Assembly: GCA_020435885.1 (NCBI GenBank)
Contig: JAGQYU010000043.1
Location: forward strand, 385-10,473
Reading direction: 5' to 3'
Source: Flavobacteriaceae bacterium
GTDB taxonomy: Bacteria; Bacteroidota; Bacteroidia; Flavobacteriales; Flavobacteriaceae
Length of the DNA stretch: 10,089 nt
Made by a program: the position numbers and the translations under genes. The notes beneath the pieces are model-generated. The model was not told the DNA's origin. It did not search any database and saw only the letters and a list, made by a program, of their open reading frames with translations. Position 1 is the stretch's first letter; each line of letters starts with the position of its first letter. This document shows, piece after piece, positions 1 through 5,545 of this stretch.

Positions 1-104
1 CGTCATCATTTTTTCATCAATTCATCACTTTTGTGTTTTATATACTCTTTTCTTGTCATCACTTTTATTTTTGATGACAGAATGATGACAAAGTGATGAC
101 AGCG
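1..104. repeat. Phased TGATGACA iteron-like array
   Basis: The octamer TGATGACA occurs three times in direct orientation at 72-79, 83-90 and 94-101, so each copy is exactly 11 bp from the next, about one helical turn. An inverted copy lies at 54-61, making an interrupted palindrome with 72-79 (10-bp spacer). A further inverted copy (7 of 8, CGTCATCA) is at 1-8 and another at 138-145 inside the end of the neighbouring gene. A 14-bp direct repeat TCATCAATTCATCA is at 14-27 and 140-153. No gene is visible in 1-131. Placement beside a primase-helicase suggests an origin of replication, an oriT region or an operator. The function is inference. Confidence 0.6.
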
Positions 105-131
105 GTAGCCCTTATAAACAAAGGGATAGCG

Positions 132-1337
132 TTAATCTGTCATCAATTCATCAAAATTTTGGGTTAGAAAATCCTTTTTTACGGTAAAATACCTTCCTTT
201 AGCATCTGCAAGGTTCATATCGCCATCGCTCCAAATCACAAATTTTTGATAGCTGTTGGAGTTCTCCTGGTTCTTTAAGTTCCAGTCTTTCTTTAGTAAT
301 CTCCTAAGTTGTGTTAAATCAGTTTTTACCCGGGTTCTATTCAGCGCATGCAAGGCATCTATGGGACATAGGTCCACTTCTTCTATATCAAATTTTTCCA
401 TCACACTCAAGACAATACTGGCGAGTTCTTTCTCAACTCTGTTTCTATTATTCTGTACTAACTTTTTTAAGGCAGTAGTTTTAATCTGGTTCGGGGTAAA
501 CCACATCCTGGTCAAGTGCTTTGTAGAAAATTCCCGTTGTTGCAAGAAATACAAAAAGGCCGGAATTTCATTTGTAAGCTTTTCCAAAAAATCTGTTTTT
601 TCTTTTTCAATAGCTGGAACTTTAATGACCCAGAACCGGGTTTCATTGGCATCGATCTTAATAAAGTTGTCTTCATTATTACTACAAAGGATAAACTTGC
701 CAAAGAACTCTACTTCCCGTTTGTCCTTGCCTTTCGCTTCCAGTTTATTGATATTGGTAGTACTCAGATATTTGATCCGCTCAGTGAGCTCTTCTTTGTT
801 GAATAAGACTTCATCGATACAGATCAGCAGTTTATTAGCCCAGTCAGCGTTAAACTGGCTATTGAAACTATCATTAGTCAGATAGGTTAGGTTATTGTCG
901 AAGGTCTTTTTTAGCCATTTCAGAAAAGTACTCTTTCCTGTAGAACGTTCTTTAGATACTAAACAGAGTATAGGTAGTATTTGAGTAGGTTTCATATAGA
1001 GTAATTGCAAATAATCCAATCCTAACTCAAATTGCTTCCCAAAAATATGTTTGACAAAACCCAGGGAAATATCTATTGCCTCTTCTTTTGGTTCATTACC
1101 CAATGGGGAATAGATATTATAAAAACCCTTAAACTCTTGTTTGAAGTTTATGTGATTAGGCATACAGGTAAACCCATCATATTTGGGAATTGTACTTAAA
1201 TAGTTTTTGCCATGATCCTGTCGAATGGTTTCTATATTCCAGGATACCAGTATTTCATTATAATGACCGGCAATGGTGGGAGCCTGTACTTTTTTAAAAT
1301 AGGAAGTCCCTACCCTTATGTATGGTATATCTTTCAT
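132..1337 (-). CDS. Primase-helicase family protein (DUF5906-like, SF3 helicase ATPase)
   Basis: The 401-residue protein looks complete. Its N-terminal part (about 1-115) contains the PKYDGF segment typical of Bacteroidota mobile-element primase-helicases. An SF3/VapE-like ATPase domain follows at about 118-245. The Walker A is SKERSTGKST at 128-137, with Ser in place of the usual first Gly. The Walker B is LLICIDEV at 170-177 (D175, E176), the sensor stretch is FILCSNN at 215-221, and an arginine-finger candidate is R234 in ETRFW. The C-terminal 150 residues are basic and may bind DNA. The expected role is ATP-driven unwinding or initiation during replication or excision of the element. In NBU1 a primase-like gene in this place is needed for excision. 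It starts 23 bp after the HTH gene, so the two are probably co-transcribed. The last codons overlap the TGATGACA repeat family. Confidence 0.8.
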   Translation of the reverse strand: MKDIPYIRVGTSYFKKVQAPTIAGHYNEILVSWNIETIRQDHGKNYLSTIPKYDGFTCMPNHINFKQEFKGFYNIYSPLGNEPKEEAIDISLGFVKHIFGKQFELGLDYLQLLYMKPTQILPILCLVSKERSTGKSTFLKWLKKTFDNNLTYLTNDSFNSQFNADWANKLLICIDEVLFNKEELTERIKYLSTTNINKLEAKGKDKREVEFFGKFILCSNNEDNFIKIDANETRFWVIKVPAIEKEKTDFLEKLTNEIPAFLYFLQQREFSTKHLTRMWFTPNQIKTTALKKLVQNNRNRVEKELASIVLSVMEKFDIEEVDLCPIDALHALNRTRVKTDLTQLRRLLKKDWNLKNQENSNSYQKFVIWSDGDMNLADAKGRYFTVKKDFLTQNFDELMTD

Positions 1338-1360
1338 AACAGTAAAATCTTGATTGGAGA

Positions 1361-1648
1361 TTACCTTCTTTTATTCCTGAAAGAATAGGATAGAGCTTCA
1401 GCTTCTATCTCGTCATTAGACTTAATGCTGTTTTGCAATAACCATTCATTGAGTTTCTTTTTCTCAAAGAAGATCATTTTTCCATTGGGTTTGGAATGGG
1501 GGATGTTATTGGAAGCAGTGAGTTTATACAAATAACTTCTTGAGATTCCCGTATAATCACAGGCTTCCTCAAAGGTCAATACTTCCTTATTGCTGAATAA
1601 TAACCGTTCGATACGGTCTAAGCGTTCCAGTAAAATTAAATTGTCCAT
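1361..1648 (-). CDS. Helix-turn-helix (HTH_17, excisionase-like) protein
   Basis: This is a 95-residue protein. Residues 1-20 are an amphipathic leader (ERLDRIERLL) that may form a short coiled coil. Residues 23-70 match the MerR-like HTH_17 fold: LTFEEACDYTGISRSYLYKL is the helix-turn-helix and IPHSKPNGKMIFFEKKKLNEWL the wing and third helix. The basic tail ends FRNKRR. Proteins of this kind beside a tyrosine integrase act as recombination directionality factors (Xis) or as repressors of element genes. Which of the two cannot be told from sequence. It shares an operon with the primase-helicase (23-bp gap). The ATG is preceded by an A-rich leader without a Shine-Dalgarno sequence, as usual in this phylum. 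An 18-bp perfect palindrome lies 28 bp upstream and is a likely operator. Confidence 0.82.
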   Translation of the reverse strand: MDNLILLERLDRIERLLFSNKEVLTFEEACDYTGISRSYLYKLTASNNIPHSKPNGKMIFFEKKKLNEWLLQNSIKSNDEIEAEALSYSFRNKRR

Positions 1649-1676
1649 TTTTATCTTTTTATAGGATTAATAAATG

Positions 1677-1694
1677 AACAAAAGCGCTTTTGTT
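1677..1694. promoter_or_regulatory. 18-bp perfect palindrome, putative operator of the HTH/primase-helicase operon
   Basis: AACAAAAGCGCTTTTGTT is a perfect palindrome with no spacer, 28 bp upstream of the HTH start codon. It is flanked by two near-identical 18-bp stretches at 1661-1678 and 1729-1746 (16 of 18 matching). A second small palindrome, ATTCCTGGAAT, lies at 1707-1717. A symmetric site in a leader or promoter fits binding by a dimeric regulator, possibly the HTH protein itself. No clear TAnnTTTG box is visible in this gap, and the rest of 1695-1905 is very AT-rich with nothing else I can name. Confidence 0.5.
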
Positions 1695-1905
1695 TTCTCT
1701 TAAAGAATTCCTGGAATAAAAGTATAAGATAGGATTATTAAATTAATATTTTATTGAAGTAATTATTCACAAAATATTGGTATATAGTTACTTATACAAA
1801 TTATAATTAATTGATGTTATTTGGATACAATTTCATTTAATTTTAATTATACGAAATATGGAATCTCTAGGTTATTAACAATAAAAAGCCTCAAAAATGT
1901 TAATT

Positions 1906-3072
1906 TTAACTAATTTCATCTAACTCCAATTCTAATTTTGGAATCAAATTGGCCGCCTCTTTCATCTTTTTGTCTATGATTTTGGCATATATTTCTGTAG
2001 TTCTGATTTCCTTATGACCCAGTCGTTTTGAAACCGTGTAAATATCTGCTCCATTTTCCAATAATAAAACAGCATTGGTATGCCTTGCTGAATGAAAAGT
2101 AATATGTTTGGTAATACCAGCAAACATACACCAACGTAATAATTGCAGGTTCATGTGAGCACTATAGCGAAGGCCTCTGAACACACGCTCTTTTTGATCA
2201 TGTCTTTCTCCTAAGAGTTCTCTTGCCTGTTTGGATATGTATAAGTATTCAACACCTTCAGTTTTCTTTTGCTGAAAAACGACTCGAAATATCAAATTGC
2301 CATCACCATCCATTCCCTCTTCACGGACCTCCGACCACTTTAGTTTATTGACATCAGACCATCTTATACCAGTAAGTGCAGAAAAAAGAAAGGCACGTTT
2401 TAATAAAGGAATTGGACAAGGAGTTTGAGACAATTGTTGAAGCTCATCTGAAGTAAGATATTCTCTAGTTGACTCTCCCATCGAAAAGCCTTTAACCTTT
2501 TTTATAAGATTTTCTTTTAAATAGCCTTCATCAAATGCGGCATTTAAACAAGCCTTGAATTTATTGAAATAAGTATGCTTTGTATTTTGGGATAGTTTCT
2601 TTTTTCCTTTAGTCACAGCGATAGTATCAAGATGCCTTTTAAATCCTTTAATGAAATCTATATCGACATCATTAAATGTGGTATGCTGAGGACAATACTT
2701 TTCTAAATGTTTTTGAGCAGCATCCCAATTATCATAATTTCCTTTTGTTTCATAACGCTCTTCCTTTTTTTGTTCAAAAAAATCTAAAAAGGTAGTCTTA
2801 CCTTTGTGGTTGTTTTGAATTTTAAATTTTCCCTGATATATTTCTGCTCGCCTAATTGATAGAATTTTCTCAGCAAGTTCAAGTTGTTCTTTATTCTTCT
2901 TCTTTTCATCTGCCGATTTAGGGGACTCTATCAAATATAACTGGAGGTATTCATAATCTCTTAGATGTTTAATTTTTCCGTTAGACAATGTCTTGAAACC
3001 TTTATAATACTCGATATATAAACTGAGTTTCCCTGTTTTTAATTTTTTCTTTCTTAGATGAGCTTTTATCAT
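1906..3072 (-). CDS. Site-specific tyrosine recombinase (integrase) of Bacteroidota integrative elements
   Basis: It is 388 residues long from the ATG at 3072. Residues 1-85 form the N-terminal arm-type DNA-binding domain (MIKAHLRKKKLKTGKLSLYI), about 90-190 the SAM-like core-binding domain, and about 205-375 the catalytic domain. The catalytic residues are all visible: R237 in TGIRWSDV, K269/K270 in QQKKTEG, H327-x-x-R330 in FHSARH, H353 in LGHKE and the nucleophile Y362 in TTEIYAK. It should therefore be active in integrating and excising the element. A GTG start at 3111 would add 13 residues. I prefer the ATG because the family motif begins there and the extra stretch is occupied by an array of 11-bp repeats. 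The gene points the same way as mnmE and lies 161 bp beyond the mnmE stop codon, as expected for an integrase beside its att site. Confidence 0.93.
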   Translation of the reverse strand: MIKAHLRKKKLKTGKLSLYIEYYKGFKTLSNGKIKHLRDYEYLQLYLIESPKSADEKKKNKEQLELAEKILSIRRAEIYQGKFKIQNNHKGKTTFLDFFEQKKEERYETKGNYDNWDAAQKHLEKYCPQHTTFNDVDIDFIKGFKRHLDTIAVTKGKKKLSQNTKHTYFNKFKACLNAAFDEGYLKENLIKKVKGFSMGESTREYLTSDELQQLSQTPCPIPLLKRAFLFSALTGIRWSDVNKLKWSEVREEGMDGDGNLIFRVVFQQKKTEGVEYLYISKQARELLGERHDQKERVFRGLRYSAHMNLQLLRWCMFAGITKHITFHSARHTNAVLLLENGADIYTVSKRLGHKEIRTTEIYAKIIDKKMKEAANLIPKLELELDEIS

Positions 3073-3073
3073 T

Positions 3074-3126
3074 GCGACACAAATTTTTGTGTCTCGCCAT
3101 ATTTGAGACACAAATGAGACACAATA
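3074..3126. promoter_or_regulatory. Four 11-bp GAGACACAAAT-type repeats at the integrase start
   Basis: The units are GCGACACAAAT (3074-3084), an inverted GAGACACAAAA (3085-3095), and two tandem copies, GAGACACAAAT (3105-3115) and GAGACACAATA (3116-3126). The first two form a head-to-head palindrome, with GACACAAA at 3076-3083 facing TTTGTGTC at 3086-3093. The array ends one base upstream of the preferred integrase ATG. Tandem short sites near an element end are typical of arm-type integrase sites or of an operator that controls int. The sequence does not decide between these. Confidence 0.55.
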
Positions 3127-3233
3127 AAAGTATGAAAATAGGGGTATTAATAGAAAATAAATTTTTAGAAGTTATTAACAATCATTTGATTTACAATTAT
3201 TTAATACCATTTGTTATCAAATAATATCACTAT

Positions 3234-3251
3234 CTATTTACCGATACAAAA
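3234..3251. other. Predicted attachment site in the last codons of mnmE
   Basis: These 18 bp encode Phe-Cys-Ile-Gly-Lys-stop of MnmE (minus strand, TTTTGTATCGGTAAATAG). The same gene end is the established integration site of Salmonella island SGI1, where an 18-bp repeat spans the last trmE/thdF codons. Here an integrase follows immediately and the coding sequence is intact, as when an element carries a replacement 3' end. No second copy occurs in this window. The other copy would have to lie left of position 1, so the exact core is inferred. Confidence 0.4.
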
Positions 3252-4643
3252 ATTAGCAAAAATATTACCTAAAAGGTCTTCAGTGGTTACCTTGCCGGTG
3301 ATTTCACCCAAATGATGCAGAGCTTGTCTTATATCAATTGCGATTAGATCACTACTCAAATTAGTGTTAATCCCTTTTTGGATATTATTGATCTCAGCCA
3401 ATGCTTTGGTCAATGCCTCAAAATGCCTGCTATTACTAACAATAGTTTGGTTGTTACTCAAAGCACCTGTATTTAGTAAGGAAGTCAATTGAGCCTTTAG
3501 CTCTGAAATACCAAGATCATCTTTTGCTGAGATAAATAAAGGATTGTTTAAATACTGTTGAATTTTTCCAATTTCATTATCCGATAGTAAATCAGCTTTG
3601 TTGGCAACAATAATTATTTTTTTATCAGAATAGGCCTCAACAATTTTATTGATTTCTTTTTTAATTGATTTTAATAAAGGTTCGTAATCTTTTAAATATC
3701 TGATGACAGAAGCATCAAACAAATAAATAATTACTTGGGCTTGTTGCGTTTTTTCAAAAGTTTTCTTTATTCCAATGCTTTCTACAATATCATCAGTATG
3801 TCTTATTCCGGCAGTATCAATAAAACGGAATGCTACGCCGTCTATAATCAATTCATCTTCAATGGCATCTCTGGTAGTTCCTGCAATATCACTAACAATT
3901 GCTTTTTCTTCATTCAGTAAAGTGTTGAGAAGCGTTGATTTACCTACATTTGGTTCACCGATAATTGCAACGGGAATTCCGTTTTTAAGAACATTACCGT
4001 AAGCAAATGATTCAATAAGCCTTTTTAGAACATTAGTTATTTTGGTAATCAGTTTTTGAAAATCATCTCTGTTGGCAAACTCCACATCTTCTTCAGAAAA
4101 ATCGAGTTCTAACTCAATTAGTGAAGCAAAATTTAGTAATTGTTGCCGTAAGTTTTCAATTTCGTTGGAAAAACCACCACGCATTTGTTGTATGGCCAAC
4201 TGATGTGAAGCTTTTGAATCTGAAGCAATCAAATCGGCCACAGCTTCAGCCTGACTCAAATCTAGCTTCCCGTTAATGAAAGCTCTTAAGGTAAATTCCC
4301 CCGGATCGGCCAACCGAATACCTTTTAGTAAAAACAACTGTATAATCTCTTGTTGAACATAAACAGAACCATGACATGATATTTCAACAACATCCTCACC
4401 GGTGTAAGAATTTGGACCTTTAAAAATAGACACGAGTACTTCGTCAACCACTCTGTCATTATCCATAATGTGCCCTAAATGAATGGTATGTGTTTTTTGT
4501 TGAGATAGTTTTTTAGAACTTTTTACTGATTTAAAAACGTTGTCAACGCTTTCTATAGCTCCTTTACCGGATATACGCATAACAGCGATTGCCCCCATAC
4601 CGGAGGGAGTTGCTAAAGCTATTATGGTATCTTCGGTTCTCAT
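3234..4643 (-). CDS. mnmE: tRNA uridine-5-carboxymethylaminomethyl(34) synthesis GTPase MnmE
   Basis: The 469 residues are full length for the family. MnmE acts with MnmG to place the (carboxymethyl)aminomethyl group on wobble U34 of certain tRNAs, using a methylene-tetrahydrofolate-derived carbon and GTP. Residues 1-120 form the folate-binding N-terminal domain (GMGAIAVMRISG; NSYTGEDVVEISCHG). The helical domain is split around the G domain at about 220-380. That domain carries G1 GEPNVGKST (229-237), G2 GTTRD (255-259), G3 DTAG (276-279), G4 NKAD (348-351) and SAK (372-374). The essential C-terminal CIGK motif (C466) is intact, so the neighbouring element did not damage it. It is transcribed leftward from its own promoter and diverges from the DUF4870 gene. 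No GC-rich terminator is seen between it and the integrase. Confidence 0.98.
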   Translation of the reverse strand: MRTEDTIIALATPSGMGAIAVMRISGKGAIESVDNVFKSVKSSKKLSQQKTHTIHLGHIMDNDRVVDEVLVSIFKGPNSYTGEDVVEISCHGSVYVQQEIIQLFLLKGIRLADPGEFTLRAFINGKLDLSQAEAVADLIASDSKASHQLAIQQMRGGFSNEIENLRQQLLNFASLIELELDFSEEDVEFANRDDFQKLITKITNVLKRLIESFAYGNVLKNGIPVAIIGEPNVGKSTLLNTLLNEEKAIVSDIAGTTRDAIEDELIIDGVAFRFIDTAGIRHTDDIVESIGIKKTFEKTQQAQVIIYLFDASVIRYLKDYEPLLKSIKKEINKIVEAYSDKKIIIVANKADLLSDNEIGKIQQYLNNPLFISAKDDLGISELKAQLTSLLNTGALSNNQTIVSNSRHFEALTKALAEINNIQKGINTNLSSDLIAIDIRQALHHLGEITGKVTTEDLLGNIFANFCIGK

Positions 4644-4657
4644 AATGTTAATTTTTG

Positions 4658-4690
4658 CAAAAATACAAATGAAATTTGTTGTGCTTACAA
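4658..4690 (-). promoter_or_regulatory. Predicted promoter of mnmE
   Basis: On the minus strand TATTTTTG (4658-4665) matches the Bacteroidota -7 box TAnnTTTG. A TTG at 4688-4690 lies 22 bp upstream, within the usual spacing. The -7 box ends 14 bp before the mnmE start codon, so the leader would be only about ten bases. Confidence 0.55.
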
Positions 4691-4790
4691 GTTACTGAAA
4701 AATCATTTAGCATATGTTTTTAAAATGATTAGTGTAACAAAATGTAGAAAAAATAGTCTTATAAGTAAATCAACTTAAACTAAACACAAC

Positions 4791-5129
4791 ATGAAAAAAG
4801 CTAATAATCAATTAATTGTAGCAACGCATTTAAGCCAACTGATAGATGTTATCACTGGTTTTGGAGGGCTTATCATTCCCTTAATTATTTGGGCTAGTTA
4901 TAAAGATAAAATTTATAATATGGATGAGCACGGAAAGGCCATAATCAACTTTAGAATCAGTATGTTCTTATACCTTTTATTATGTATTCCTTTAATATTG
5001 GTATTGGGTCTAGGCATCTTAGGTTTTATTGCAATTGGTATCGCTTATATGATCCTTCCGGTAATAAATGCTGTTAAAGCGAGCAATGGTGAAAAGCCGA
5101 ACTACCCATTATCGGTTAAGTTTATTTAA
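4791..5129 (+). CDS. DUF4870 domain-containing small membrane protein
   Basis: The protein has 112 residues. After a short polar start come three hydrophobic segments at about 17-36, 55-72 and 74-94. The first two are separated by the family signature, a charged loop ending DEHGKAIINFRISMFLY (45-61). This is the layout of DUF4870 proteins, which look like the Tic20 fold and sit in the cytoplasmic membrane. Their biochemical role is unknown to me. No signal peptide is evident. The gene is the only confident plus-strand gene between the element and pheT, and it diverges from mnmE across 147 bp. I see no clear TAnnTTTG box for it and no obvious terminator right after it. ATG follows an A-rich leader (AAACACAACATG). 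Confidence 0.85.
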   Translation: MKKANNQLIVATHLSQLIDVITGFGGLIIPLIIWASYKDKIYNMDEHGKAIINFRISMFLYLLLCIPLILVLGLGILGFIAIGIAYMILPVINAVKASNGEKPNYPLSVKFI

Positions 5130-5286
5130 CCCAATAAAAAAATTGTAGAAAAAATTGCAACGGTTTTTACTGTTATTTGATACATTTATTTAGGAAATGG
5201 CATTTTAATTACTGATAATCAATTAATTATAAAAATTTAAAAAAATCCCCGAAAACAGGTAATTTTTAAAATCCCAGAATCCTCTA

Positions 5287-5317
5287 TTGACTGGCATGCA
5301 TATCTGACATACATTTG
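5287..5317 (+). promoter_or_regulatory. Orphan plus-strand promoter ahead of the tandem stem-loops
   Basis: TTG (5287-5289), a 20-bp spacer and TACATTTG (5310-5317) match the Bacteroidota housekeeping promoter exactly at the -7 box. Predicted transcription starts near 5323. No protein gene begins downstream on this strand, only the two 75-bp repeats, which makes the promoter noteworthy. The gap before it (5130-5286) is AT-rich and shows nothing I can name except a small AAAAAATTG repeat. Confidence 0.5.
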
Positions 5318-5369
5318 TCTTGTGCAATTTAGTAAAACTCAATAAGTAAAGTATACTATATAGCTAAAA

Positions 5370-5444
5370 TTAGGGGAGAAAGGAGGGAAGCGAAAAAAGT
5401 TAAGTATGAGATTAACACTACAAGTAACTTTTCTCCTTATTTTT
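5370..5444 (+). repeat. 75-bp direct repeat, copy 1 (nested stem-loop)
   Basis: It starts TTAGGGGAGAAAGGAG and ends CTCCTTATTTTT. The outer stem pairs AAGGAGGGAAG (5380-5390) with CTTTTCTCCTT (5428-5438), 11 pairs as RNA including two G-U. The inner stem is GTTAA (5399-5403) with TTAAC (5412-5416). A T-run follows the outer stem. The copy-to-copy period is 102 bp. Confidence 0.75.
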
Positions 5445-5471
5445 AAAAAATTACTCCGGAGGGAGTTAAAC

Positions 5472-5545
5472 TTAGGGGAGAAAGGAGAGAAGCGAAAAGT
5501 TAATGAAGGGTTAACATCTACAAGTAGCTTGTCTCCTTATTTTTT
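5472..5545 (+). repeat. 75-bp direct repeat, copy 2 (nested stem-loop)
   Basis: It is closely similar to copy 1 at both ends. The outer stem AAGGAGAGAAGC (5482-5493) pairs with GCTTGTCTCCTT (5527-5538), 11 of 12 positions. The inner stem GTTAA (5499-5503) pairs with TTAAC (5511-5515). The apical loop (TGAAGGG against GTATGAGA in copy 1) is the main part that differs, so pairing segments are kept while the loop drifts. Between the copies lies a small GC-rich hairpin, ACTCC-GGAG-GGAGT (5453-5466). Confidence 0.75.

Larger units (their letters stand above)
1..3233. mobile_element. End of an integrative element at the mnmE 3' end
   Basis: A tyrosine integrase, an excisionase-like HTH protein and a primase-helicase lie in a row on the minus strand, directly beyond the mnmE stop codon. 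Gene content resembles the core of Bacteroidota mobilisable elements such as NBU1 (integrase, small DNA-binding ORFs, primase-like gene, then a mobilisation gene). By eye the 1-1650 part is somewhat richer in G+C than the chromosomal genes to the right. The integrase-proximal boundary is placed at the mnmE stop by inference. The far boundary is outside the window, so size and cargo are unknown. No relaxase or transfer gene is visible here. Confidence 0.75.

Noticed and set aside
1..104. CRISPR array
   Set aside because: The repeats are 8 bp with 3-bp gaps and in both orientations, with no spacers of CRISPR length and no cas genes.
256..885. Long plus-strand ORF opposite the primase-helicase
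   Set aside because: Antisense shadow of a gene with clear Walker A/B motifs; the translation is Ser/Phe/Leu-rich low-complexity.
128..1337. Dead ATPase because the Walker A first Gly is Ser
   Set aside because: The GKST core, Walker B DE, sensor and arginine are present, and the SKER-type start of the loop is, as I recall, common in this family.
1649..1905. tRNA or other structured RNA gene in this gap
   Set aside because: No cloverleaf or GC-rich helices are visible; only AT-rich DNA and the operator-like palindromes.
3073..3111. GTG start for the integrase adding 13 residues
   Set aside because: The added residues do not resemble the family N-terminus, and the DNA is occupied by repeat units. 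The ATG at 3072 begins the conserved arm-binding domain.
3234..3300. Disruption of mnmE by the element
   Set aside because: The C-terminal CIGK motif and stop codon are present and the protein is full length.
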